Source: JAFGED01 sp964551295
GTDB taxonomy: Bacteria; Chloroflexota; Anaerolineae; B4-G1
Length of the DNA stretch: 8,406 nt
NCBI GenBank assembly: GCA_964551295.1
Contig: CAZKDJ010000180.1
Span: 1-8,406, forward strand
Reading direction: 5' to 3'
In this document: positions 1 to 6,084 of the stretch, in pieces
Layout of the letters: each line of letters opens with the position of its first letter
How positions within the stretch are numbered: the stretch's first letter is position 1
The notes under the pieces: model-generated
Seen by the model: only the letters and a program-made list of their open reading frames with translations
The model's database searches: none
What the model was told of the DNA's origin: nothing
Translations under genes and position numbers: made by a program

Positions 1-60
1 CCTCCTTCCTCCACTATTGACAAGATACTGAGTCAAGGCGAAGCGGTGCACGGATGGAAC

Positions 61-97
61 AAAAAAGACCACCCAGTCTCCGCAAGTCTGGGCAGTC
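61..97 (-). terminator. Rho-independent terminator, leftward
   Basis: Read on the minus strand, a 13-bp stem (GACTGCCCAGACT with AGACTGGGTGGTC; 12 pairs including two G-T wobbles, one A-A mismatch) closes a five-base loop TGCGG. It is followed immediately by six T residues (the A run at 61-66). This is a textbook intrinsic terminator for leftward transcription. No leftward gene is recognisable to its right, which is why a short RNA is proposed separately. Read on the plus strand the hairpin lacks a T-tract. Confidence 0.65.
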
Positions 98-136
98 CTC
101 TATATTGCTTACGGCCAAAACCTACTTCGTCTTACA
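61..136 (-). ncRNA. Candidate small RNA between promoter and terminator
   Basis: A leftward promoter (138-170) is followed only about 70-76 bases later by the strong terminator at 61-97, with no start codon and reading frame worth calling between them. If both signals are real, the product is a short RNA whose 3' half is the terminator hairpin. I cannot match it to 6S, SRP, tmRNA, RNase P or a known riboswitch by eye. It could instead be an attenuated leader for a gene left of the window. The call rests only on promoter and terminator pattern, so confidence is low. Confidence 0.28.
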
Positions 137-137
137 G

Positions 138-170
138 ATTATATTGTACCATACTTGAAAAAAACAGCAA
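138..170 (-). promoter_or_regulatory. Leftward sigma70-type promoter
   Basis: On the minus strand TTGCTG (170-165) and TACAAT (148-143) are separated by 16 bases. TACAAT is preceded by TGG, giving an extended -10 (TGN). A perfect TATAAT (143-138) overlaps it and could be an alternative -10, but its spacing to TTGCTG would be 21. A run of seven T residues lies in the spacer. Transcription would start at about 131-136 and meet the terminator at 61-97. Confidence 0.4.
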
Positions 171-354
171 GCGCGCTGGAAAAGGGGCATTCGAAGCAAT
201 AGCAAAGCACTCTATGCTTGCTGGTAGCCTTTCCAAGCGACTTAACCTGCGTCAACCCCAAGCGAATGCCCTGCTTTCGCTCTAGCGATTCGATTTGACC
301 CAGGAGGCGGCTTGGATTGATGATTTGCTTCGAAATCCCAAAAGGGATGCAGCC

Positions 355-369
355 AGGTCACGTTGACCT
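355..369. promoter_or_regulatory. Perfect 15-bp dyad overlapping the -35 box, likely operator
   Basis: AGGTCA-CGT-TGACCT is a perfect inverted repeat with 6-bp arms and a three-base centre. Its right arm covers the TTGACC -35 box at 363-368 of the methyltransferase promoter. A dimeric regulator bound here would directly compete with RNA polymerase. The regulator family cannot be deduced from the site. Confidence 0.5.
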
Positions 370-390
370 TTAGAGCGATAGGCATATAAT
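363..390 (+). promoter_or_regulatory. Strong sigma70-type promoter of the methyltransferase-hydrolase unit
   Basis: TTGACC (363-368) and a consensus TATAAT (385-390) are separated by 16 bases. The expected transcription start is near 397, inside the tandem array, leaving a leader of roughly 60 bases before the ATG at 456. The -35 box lies within the dyad at 355-369, so the promoter is probably regulated. Confidence 0.72.
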
Positions 391-392
391 CG

Positions 393-431
393 CGGAAAAT
401 ATCCGACGGAAAATATCCGGCGGAAATGTCC
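393..431 (+). repeat. Tandem 14-bp repeat at the transcription start
   Basis: Three head-to-tail units start at 393, 407 and 421. The first two are CGGAAAATATCCGA and CGGAAAATATCCGG, identical but for the last base. The third is a degenerate CGGAAATGTCC. Each unit is a small imperfect palindrome with CGGA/TCCG ends. The array lies directly after the -10 box, covers the expected start point, and includes the ATG at 426. It could be a multi-site operator or part of the mRNA leader. Confidence 0.6.
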
Positions 432-455
432 ACGACGAGATTGCGGGAGCACGCG

Positions 456-1091
456 ATGAGCAAATGCGCCTATACGAAATCAGCCCGGTGGTATGACGTC
501 CTCATCGAGCCGCTGATCGGAACGCTCAGGACAACGGGCCTGGCGATGTTCCCACCCCGCGCGGGCCTGTCCGTACTCGACATCGGCTGCGGTACAGGCT
601 CGCATCTGAGCCTGTACCAAAAGTCCGGATGCAGGACGTTCGGGATCGACCTGTCGCCTGCCATGTTGACCGTCGCGCGACAGAAACTCAGCGCGACGGT
701 CCCAGCCGCGCTCGCCCAGGGCGACGCCTCGCGAATGCCTTTCCCGGACGACACCTTCGACCTGGTGACAGCGACGCTCGCGTTCCACGAGATGCCTGCC
801 GCACTTCGAGCGCCGGTGGTGGATGAGGCCCAGCGCGTCGTGAAAAGGGACGGCCGCTTTCTCGTCACCGACTATCATCCCGGACCGATTCGCTTTCCCG
901 AGGGCTGGTTCACCAAGGCCCTCATCACCGTCATCGAATCGCTGGCCAGCGCGGACCACTCGCGGAACTATCGCGACTTTATGGCCCACGGAGGCCTGGC
1001 GCCGTTGATCGCCAAGAACAGCCTGCTGGTCGACGCGCAAAAGATCGTCGGCGGGGGCACCATCGGATTGTACCTGTTGCGCCAAAGCTAG
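456..1091 (+). CDS. Class I SAM-dependent methyltransferase
   Basis: A soluble 211-residue enzyme of the Methyltransf_11/UbiE-like Rossmann class, expected to transfer a methyl group from S-adenosylmethionine to an unidentified small molecule. Motif I is VLDIGCGTG (residues 40-48). The acidic residue binding the SAM ribose is probably D65 in GIDLSPAML, as in the family. The QGDASRMPFPDDTFDLV stretch (about 88-104) is the usual motif II/III region, and FLVTDYHPGP (about 135-144) is the post-motif strand. I chose ATG 456 because GGGAG (445-449) sits six bases upstream. ATG 426 is in frame but lies inside the tandem repeat without a good ribosome site. The gene is followed after four bases by the SGNH hydrolase, implying one transcript. 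The substrate cannot be told from sequence. Confidence 0.88.
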   Translation: MSKCAYTKSARWYDVLIEPLIGTLRTTGLAMFPPRAGLSVLDIGCGTGSHLSLYQKSGCRTFGIDLSPAMLTVARQKLSATVPAALAQGDASRMPFPDDTFDLVTATLAFHEMPAALRAPVVDEAQRVVKRDGRFLVTDYHPGPIRFPEGWFTKALITVIESLASADHSRNYRDFMAHGGLAPLIAKNSLLVDAQKIVGGGTIGLYLLRQS

Positions 1092-1095
1092 AATC

Positions 1096-1812
1096 ATGAA
1101 GATCGCATGCATCGGTGACAGCCTAACCCAGGGAATACCCGGCGCCTCCTACTTTGACCTCCTGCGCGAGAGCCTGCCGCAGCACCGGTGGATCAACCTG
1201 GGCAAGGGGAACGACACCATCGTCAGCCTGTACCGCAGGCTGGCGCAGACGTCGTTCGACGACGCGCCCTTCGACCTGGCCTTCCTGTGGGTGGGCGTGA
1301 ACGACGTGAGCCAGGAGAGCGCATGGTGGTTTCGACTCGCCAACACCCTGCGCAGACAGCCCCGCTCCCAAAGCCTCACCGAGTTCCGGGCGTGTTACCA
1401 AAAGACCCTCGACATCCTGGTCCGCCGCGCGCGGCGCGTGATCGCCGTTACGCCGCTGCTCAAGGGGGAGGACGTCGATAGCGAGTGGAACCGGCAGATC
1501 GACATCCTGGCCCGCACCATCGCAGAGATGACGACTCACTACGAAGCGGTGGCGTACCTCGACCCGCGCCCGGCCTTTTACGCCGAGCTGGCCAATCGAC
1601 AGACCTCAGACTACTTACAGGAGAGCCCGCTACGCATCGCACTGGATATCCTGGCGCTGTGGAGCGACGCCCGGGTCGACGAGAAGGCCGCCAAACGCGG
1701 GCTGCACTCTACCCTCGACGGCGTGCACCTCAACAGCGCCGGGGCCGCCCTGGTCGCGGATATGTTCTCAAAAGCCGTTGTTAAAGAGCAGGCATTACGA
1801 CACGGCGAATAA
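1096..1812 (+). CDS. SGNH/GDSL-family hydrolase (lipase/esterase-like)
   Basis: A 238-residue SGNH hydrolase of about normal length for a single-domain enzyme. All four family blocks are visible. Block I is IGDSLTQG with nucleophile S9. Block II is NLGKGNDT with oxyanion glycine about G38. Block III is GVND with N69. Block V is LDGVHLN with D208 and H211 completing the triad. These enzymes hydrolyse ester or acetyl groups on lipids or carbohydrates, but the substrate here is unknown. There is no signal peptide, so it is probably cytoplasmic. It starts four bases after the methyltransferase stop and has no clear Shine-Dalgarno site, so translation is probably coupled. A methyltransferase plus esterase pair suggests modification of a shared small molecule, which is inference only. 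Confidence 0.85.
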   Translation: MKIACIGDSLTQGIPGASYFDLLRESLPQHRWINLGKGNDTIVSLYRRLAQTSFDDAPFDLAFLWVGVNDVSQESAWWFRLANTLRRQPRSQSLTEFRACYQKTLDILVRRARRVIAVTPLLKGEDVDSEWNRQIDILARTIAEMTTHYEAVAYLDPRPAFYAELANRQTSDYLQESPLRIALDILALWSDARVDEKAAKRGLHSTLDGVHLNSAGAALVADMFSKAVVKEQALRHGE

Positions 1813-1835
1813 AGCAATCCACTCGCTCATTCGCC
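1804..1835. terminator. Weak hairpin between convergent genes
   Basis: GGCGAAT (1804-1810) and ATTCGCC (1829-1835) are a perfect 7-bp inverted repeat with an 18-base loop. It spans the stop of the hydrolase and the 37-bp gap to the convergent permease stop. There is no T-tract on either strand, so an intrinsic terminator is doubtful. It is the only candidate in this convergent junction. Confidence 0.2.
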
Positions 1836-1849
1836 GACTCGCCGATTCG

Positions 1850-4279
1850 CTACTCGTACGCTAACGCCTCTCGTACGCTTACCTTGGTGGCCCGCAACGC
1901 CGGCCACACGCTCGCCAGCGCCGAGAGCGCGCCCACGATCAGCAGCCAGAGTAGCAGTCCGTCCACCGAATAGGCAAAGTCAAGCGGTATCCGTATCACC
2001 GCCTGGCCGACCACGGCGCCGAAGGCATAGGCGCCCGGCAGGCTGACGGGCACGGCCAGCAGCCACGAAAGCACGCCGATGAACACCCCCTCCACGATAA
2101 ACACGGCCACAACGATCGGCGGCGTGGCACCCAAGGCGCGCATCACGCCGATCTCGCGCGTGCGCTCGACCACGTTGATCGACATGGTGCTCATCAGCCC
2201 GATGCTGCCCACCACGGCCAACAGCGTCGCCATCGCCAGCAGGAGATAGATCAGAATGCTGAATGCCGAACGACTCTCCTCCCACTGCTGGCTGGCACTG
2301 TAGGAATCAGTGACCTCGACGTTCTGCGCCTCAAGGGCCTGCGTCAGGCCTTCGATTAGGCGCTGCTGGGCTTGGACTCCCTCACCCTCGGATAGCACCT
2401 TGACGGTCGTCCCCTTCCCTCGCGTGTGGGTCTCCCACCCCAGGGCCTCCCGAGGGACGAAGCAGACGTCCTGCAGGACGTTGAGGCTGAGGTAGGACCC
2501 GACGACGGTCCATTCGGATTCTTCCCCATCGAACTCGAGCGTGATCTCCTGGCCCACCGCTACGCCCTCCTGCTCGACGAGGCGGTTGTTGACCAGGATG
2601 GCGCGTCCGTCCTCGGGCCCGAGATTGCGGCCCGTGATGATGCGCGGATTGAACAACGTCGAGCCGGGGGGCACGCCCTGCACAACGATCGCCAGCGATT
2701 CCTCGTCGGCCAGCGACAGCGCCGCTGCGCTTTCGTGCCACACCTCGGCGTGGGCCACGCCGGGCACCCCGTGGGCGATCTCGACAAGTCGCGCCGCGCG
2801 GTGCGGGTGCTCCAGAGAGAGCGCCACGTCACCCTCGAGCTCAAAGATCACGTGGAACGTGCTGTTGAGGGCGGCCTGGGTGCTCATCACCGTGGTGAAC
2901 ATCGCCCCGCTGAGGACGAGCATGATCAACGTCAGCGCGCCGCGCTTCTTGTTTCGGAACGTGTTGCGCAGGCCCAGCGCGACCGTGCGCGGCAGTCCCC
3001 GGACGTGGGAGACGAGTCGGTCCAGGCCGCTCTGGCCGAAGGCGCCCACCAGGCCGTAATCGCCGATGGCCTGCCGTACTGTGATGCGCGCGGCGTTGAG
3101 CACCGGGAAAAAGGCCGCTCCCGGCGGCATGGCCAGGGAGATACCGATCTGGATCAGCACCGCCAGGGGATCGAACTGGAAAGCGTCGAGCGTCACGTTG
3201 AACATCTCTAGCAGCCAGACAGCCACCAGGTGAGCGCCGACCACGCCCACCGGCACGGCCAGCAGTAAGGCCAGAGCCCCATAGATCAGCGTCATGGCCA
3301 GATAGACGCGCACGATGCGCAACAGGGTCGCACCGACGGCCTTCATCACGCCAATCTGCTGGACCTGGCGGGCCAGGATGGCGCTGACGACGTTGACGAT
3401 CAGAAAGGCGCTCAATCCCAGCGAGAGGCCACCCATCACTCCCAGCACGATCATCACCGCGTCGACCAGCTCTTGCATCGGGTGCACCCCGGGGTCAACG
3501 ATCTCGTACCCGCTGACGAAAGTTGTCCCCGGACGCCCGGCCACTGCGCGCTCTAGACGGTCCTCGATCCGCTGTGCCGCCTCCTCGGCGGCCCGGCGGC
3601 TGAACGCATCCAGACGGACGTACAGTCGGTCAAAGTCCTCACCGTAGCCATAGTCGGCCAGGTTGAGCAAGTCCTCGCGCGTCGTGTAAAACGTGGCCAC
3701 GCCGCCCCACGCCGGGGAGAGGACGTCGTAATCGTAGACCACGCCTCCCAGCGCAGCGCGCCGCCCGCGCTGCCCCGATTCGATCAGTACGGTCGTTCCG
3801 AGATCGGCCCCGAAATGCATCGCCGACAGGCGATCGATGCCCACGACCCGCTCGGACGTGTAGGGCACGCGCCCGCCGGGCCACAGGCCTTTCGACAGAT
3901 GGAGCAGTTCCATCCGCTGCTGGTCATAGTCCTCGCGAGCGACGAGCTGCCCATCGCGCCAGCCCTGCTGCCCGTCCTCGATCTGGACGGCTTCACCGTC
4001 GGCAAACTTCCAGCGGATGGGGACGACGATCTCGCCCTCTGCCGCGTCGACACCGCGCTCGCGCTCGATGGCCTGGACGATGTCGGGGCTGAACGGCCCG
4101 CCCTGAAATACGATGTGCGCCGGGACCGCATCGCGATGCACCCGCGTCAACCGGGCGCGCATCACGCCCGAGAGACCGAACACCAGTCCCAGCGCAAAGA
4201 CGCCCACGGCAGTGGAGAGCACCACCAGCGCGGTGCGCGCCTTGTTGTTCGTTAGGTCGCGCCAGATCTTGTGCCACAC
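1850..4279 (-). CDS. ABC transporter permease, FtsX/MacB family (tandem FtsX)
   Basis: A large inner-membrane permease of 809 residues with the two-FtsX layout. Numbering below is from an in-frame ATG at 4312. TM1 (27-51) precedes an extracytoplasmic MacB_PCD-like domain (52-280). TM2-4 (about 284-313, 334-367, 383-405) contain QQIGVMKAVGAT and PVLNAARITVRQAI. TM5 (459-477) leads to a second extracytoplasmic domain (478-680). TM6-8 (683-710, 731-770, 784-805) contain REIGVMRALGAT and PALRATKVSVREAL. Such proteins are driven by a cytoplasmic ATPase and move lipids, lipoproteins or peptides, or transmit force. I prefer the GTG at 4279, because family members start with W-x-K-x-x-x-DL right after Met. 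ATG 4312 would add 11 residues. No ATPase gene is adjacent: it may lie elsewhere. The gene converges on the hydrolase. Confidence 0.9.
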   Translation of the reverse strand: MWHKIWRDLTNNKARTALVVLSTAVGVFALGLVFGLSGVMRARLTRVHRDAVPAHIVFQGGPFSPDIVQAIERERGVDAAEGEIVVPIRWKFADGEAVQIEDGQQGWRDGQLVAREDYDQQRMELLHLSKGLWPGGRVPYTSERVVGIDRLSAMHFGADLGTTVLIESGQRGRRAALGGVVYDYDVLSPAWGGVATFYTTREDLLNLADYGYGEDFDRLYVRLDAFSRRAAEEAAQRIEDRLERAVAGRPGTTFVSGYEIVDPGVHPMQELVDAVMIVLGVMGGLSLGLSAFLIVNVVSAILARQVQQIGVMKAVGATLLRIVRVYLAMTLIYGALALLLAVPVGVVGAHLVAVWLLEMFNVTLDAFQFDPLAVLIQIGISLAMPPGAAFFPVLNAARITVRQAIGDYGLVGAFGQSGLDRLVSHVRGLPRTVALGLRNTFRNKKRGALTLIMLVLSGAMFTTVMSTQAALNSTFHVIFELEGDVALSLEHPHRAARLVEIAHGVPGVAHAEVWHESAAALSLADEESLAIVVQGVPPGSTLFNPRIITGRNLGPEDGRAILVNNRLVEQEGVAVGQEITLEFDGEESEWTVVGSYLSLNVLQDVCFVPREALGWETHTRGKGTTVKVLSEGEGVQAQQRLIEGLTQALEAQNVEVTDSYSASQQWEESRSAFSILIYLLLAMATLLAVVGSIGLMSTMSINVVERTREIGVMRALGATPPIVVAVFIVEGVFIGVLSWLLAVPVSLPGAYAFGAVVGQAVIRIPLDFAYSVDGLLLWLLIVGALSALASVWPALRATKVSVREALAYE

Positions 4280-4321
4280 GACACCTACTGCGCAAGCTTC
4301 TCTTCCAAACATCTCAAAAAT

Positions 4322-4333
4322 AGCATACCACGC
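4322..4333 (-). promoter_or_regulatory. Extended -10 promoter element of the permease gene
   Basis: The minus strand reads GCGTGGTATGCT, containing TGG-TATGCT (TGN plus a -10-like hexamer). The identical 12-mer occurs upstream of the Lnt-like gene at 5887-5898. No good -35 is visible, as is common for extended -10 promoters. The start would be near 4315, making an ATG at 4312 nearly leaderless and the GTG at 4279 preceded by about 36 bases. Confidence 0.35.
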
Positions 4334-4385
4334 CCCCCGCAGCGATTCCTAACCTGCCGCTAACAGCTGGCTATCAATCTCCCCT

Positions 4386-5861
4386 TTACACACTAGAACA
4401 AATGCGCCTCTGGACTATTGCCCACACGACCGCACTCATCACGAACAGTGCCGCCACGTAAGCAAGCCAGTCCCCGAGCACGCCATAGACTGTCTCTACA
4501 CCCTGAGTGGGCACATCGGCGATCATCACCCGGTTGGGCGTGGTGAAGAAATCCTGGTAGACCAGCACCCGCCCCTGGTGATCGACCGCCATAGATACCC
4601 CCTCGTTTACCTGCCGCACCACCGAGAAACCGTTCTCGATCCCCCTCAGCAGGCCAACCTGCGTGTGGAAGGACTTGATCTGCTCCCAGTCAAAGGCCGG
4701 GACGAGCATGATGTCCACATCCTGCCGGGCGGCCTGGCGGATGAAGGGGGGAAAGTCCATGTCGAAGCAGATCGCCGTCGAGAGTCTGCCGTAGGGCGTG
4801 TCGACTGTGCGCAGGATGCCGTCCGAATTGGTTTGATACCAGCTCTTGGTCTTTTCGTAGGTGTAGGCAACCTCACCGTCGGGCGTGATCATCGCCAGCA
4901 CGTTATCACCGTATGGCTCACCGTACTTGAGCACCACCATCGCCGGCACAAAATAGACCTTGTGCTCCCGGGCAAAAGCGCACGCCCGTTCCATGAACGA
5001 TTCCCTTCGCTCGGCAGGGATAACGGCATTGGCCTCGGACCAGAAAACGATCCTGGCCCCCATCTGGATGGCTCTCTCGCTTTCCGCAAACAACGCGTCC
5101 TCCAGCGCCTCAAACGCTGCCTCGTACTCGCGCACCGTGTCCGGGGGCGTCCCCAGGTCGATGATCCCCGACCAGTAGACAACGTGCTGTTCCACGGTGA
5201 CGCCCCCGACGCGTACCGTCTCGGCCTGCGGCGCAGACGCCACCAAGCGGAGACCGCCGCAGCACAGCACCGCAACCAATGTCGCCGAGAAGGCCACCAC
5301 GGGCCACGCCGTCTTTTTGATCTCAAAGCCGCCTTCCCATACCGCATTGACAGTCGAGGCGAACCATCCAGCGATGAAAGGGATTCCCCAGATACCCGCT
5401 ACGGACACGACATGGACCAGCGGCAGCGCGTCGAACTGCGTCACGGCGATGGAGAGCGACGTGCCGACCGGCGACAGCCCGACCAGGAATTCCAGGGCTG
5501 TGTACGCCGCCGGATAGACCAGCGTCGCCAACACGCCCGTCACCTCGCGAGACAGGAACCTGTCCACGTACAGAGCAGCCAGGAATGGAGCAGCCAGCAC
5601 GATGCTAAGGCCTATTTCAGCCGGCACGGCAAGATCCCAGGCCCCGTGGAATTTGACAAACGAAACACCGGTGAGCAACAACGGTGCGGCGAGCGTCCCC
5701 GTCCACCTTTCACGGCTTCTGAAGAAGCGTATCAGAAACACGGGCGCCAGCCAGGCCGCCAGGGGAACGTTCCACCGCATGCCGACGAAGGCAAACAGCA
5801 CGCAGCCAATCGCCAACCACACATAGTTCAGACAACCACTCGTTTTTATCTCCCTATCCAT
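4386..5861 (-). CDS. Apolipoprotein N-acyltransferase-like protein (membrane-bound nitrilase family)
   Basis: A 491-residue membrane enzyme with the architecture of Lnt. Several hydrophobic segments (roughly 11-30, 32-47, 82-99, 105-128, 148-170, 186-208) are followed by a carbon-nitrogen hydrolase domain (about 215-450) and a final membrane segment (463-483). The Glu-Lys-Cys triad is E276 (FWSEANA), K337 (YEKTKSWY) and C365 (AICFDMDFP). Lnt N-acylates the terminal cysteine of lipoproteins in the membrane. Departures are notable: Cys is followed by Phe-Asp instead of the usual Tyr-Glu, and the Glu equivalent to E. coli E343 appears to be absent (N345 in the aligned spot). I chose ATG 5861: an in-frame ATG at 5891 lies inside the proposed -10 element. 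Reading further upstream would run into the divergent dehydrogenase gene. Divergent homologues with another acyl or amide role are possible. Confidence 0.82.
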   Translation of the reverse strand: MDREIKTSGCLNYVWLAIGCVLFAFVGMRWNVPLAAWLAPVFLIRFFRSRERWTGTLAAPLLLTGVSFVKFHGAWDLAVPAEIGLSIVLAAPFLAALYVDRFLSREVTGVLATLVYPAAYTALEFLVGLSPVGTSLSIAVTQFDALPLVHVVSVAGIWGIPFIAGWFASTVNAVWEGGFEIKKTAWPVVAFSATLVAVLCCGGLRLVASAPQAETVRVGGVTVEQHVVYWSGIIDLGTPPDTVREYEAAFEALEDALFAESERAIQMGARIVFWSEANAVIPAERRESFMERACAFAREHKVYFVPAMVVLKYGEPYGDNVLAMITPDGEVAYTYEKTKSWYQTNSDGILRTVDTPYGRLSTAICFDMDFPPFIRQAARQDVDIMLVPAFDWEQIKSFHTQVGLLRGIENGFSVVRQVNEGVSMAVDHQGRVLVYQDFFTTPNRVMIADVPTQGVETVYGVLGDWLAYVAALFVMSAVVWAIVQRRICSSV

Positions 5862-5886
5862 TTTTCCAAGATTGAGTTTTGCCAAG

Positions 5887-5898
5887 AGCATACCACGC
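5887..5898 (-). promoter_or_regulatory. Extended -10 promoter element of the Lnt-like gene
   Basis: The minus strand reads GCGTGGTATGCT, identical over 12 bases to the element upstream of the permease (4322-4333). TGG-TATGCT fits an extended -10. Transcription would begin near 5880, leaving about 19 bases before ATG 5861, with GGA four bases before that start. The palindromic box array begins about 26 bp upstream of this element, suitable for control. Confidence 0.38.
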
Positions 5899-5913
5899 AA
5901 AAGAACTCTCGTC

Positions 5914-5992
5914 GTGCACCAACGGGTACATCGAAGGGGTACATCCTCCCCATGTATCCCCCGGATGTATCCTTCGGCGGATGACGGTGCAC
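5914..5992. repeat. Outer inverted repeat enclosing the 13-bp box array
   Basis: GTGCACC (5914-5920) and GGTGCAC (5986-5992) form a perfect 7-bp inverted repeat around the four-box array. Further out, CCACGC (5893-5898) mirrors GCGTGG (6014-6019). The centres of these pairs lie at 5953 and 5956, close to but not exactly on the array centre at 5948. The whole divergent region is thus a loosely nested palindrome. It may be a composite operator or a degenerated palindromic element. Confidence 0.4.
5924..5972. promoter_or_regulatory. Four palindromic boxes at exact 13-bp period, likely operator
   Basis: Ten-base boxes start at 5924, 5937, 5950 and 5963: GGGTACATCG, GGGTACATCC, CCATGTATCC and GGATGTATCC. 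The consensus is GGRTRYATCC, itself palindromic. The array therefore reads as direct repeats and is also mirror-symmetric about base 5948. It lies between the divergent starts at 5861 and 6085, upstream of both genes. Regular spacing of palindromic boxes points to cooperative binding of a dimeric regulator over about 50 bp. The protein is unknown and no regulator gene is in the window. Confidence 0.55.
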
Positions 5993-6015
5993 CCGGTTTC
6001 CAGGAGAATAGTAGC

Positions 6016-6030
6016 GTGGATCGGATCGAC
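6016..6030. promoter_or_regulatory. Short imperfect dyad upstream of the dehydrogenase
   Basis: GTGGATCGGATCGAC is an imperfect 15-bp palindrome (only positions 3/13 and the centre fail) built on two GATC units. It lies about 55 bp before the dehydrogenase start. It could be a second operator or a chance pattern. I could not find a convincing -35/-10 pair for the rightward promoter; CTATAC at 6056-6061 is the only -10-like hexamer near the start. Confidence 0.2.
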
Positions 6031-6084
6031 ACAGCAGCGGCAATCACCTGGCGCTCTATACCTTGACCAAGAGGAGTGTGCAAA

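Larger units (their letters stand above)
1..455. other. Non-coding leader region without a recognisable gene
   Basis: No protein family is recognisable on either strand. Plus frame 1 is open from base 1 to a TAA/TAG-type stop at about 285, but the translation shows no motif, no convincing start and no Shine-Dalgarno site, so I do not call it a gene. It could be the degraded tail of an upstream gene. The base composition is more AT-rich than the genes to the right. The region holds the leftward promoter and terminator, the rightward promoter, the dyad and the tandem array listed separately. It also has a 10-bp perfect inverted repeat TTCGAAGCAA / TTGCTTCGAA (190-199 and 325-334), and a small hairpin ATCCC-AAAA-GGGAT near 335-348. 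Confidence 0.6.

Noticed and set aside
46..285. Open plus-strand frame of 79 codons near the left edge
   Set aside because: No Shine-Dalgarno site, no recognisable motif, and it runs antisense over the leftward terminator and promoter. The frame being open to base 1 could mean a degraded gene tail, but there is no evidence for a product.
320..373. 17-codon frame after AGGAGG (302-307) encoding MICFEIPKGMQPGHVDL
   Set aside because: The spacing to ATG is 12 bases, the frame ends inside the promoter -35 region, and the promoter for it is missing.
242..463. Minus-strand frame of 73 codons opposite the methyltransferase promoter
   Set aside because: It covers the strong rightward promoter and the tandem repeats, has no motif, and its C-terminal half is low in plausibility.
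1853..1879. Direct repeat CTCGTACGCT at 1853-1862 and 1870-1879
   Set aside because: Both copies lie in the last codons of the permease and encode ordinary C-terminal residues. Two copies of a 10-mer are not enough to call an element.
2426..3211. 261-codon plus-strand frame opposite the permease
   Set aside because: Antisense shadow with no motif, while the minus strand has membrane segments and FtsX signatures on both sides of it.
393..5972. CRISPR-like array among the short repeats
   Set aside because: Units are 13-14 bp, adjacent, and have no spacers of 25-40 bp; no cas genes are present.
4578..5984. 468-codon plus-strand frame opposite the Lnt-like gene
   Set aside because: It is a shadow of the high-GC coding strand: rich in Arg, His and Gln without motifs, while the minus strand shows the E-K-C triad and membrane segments.
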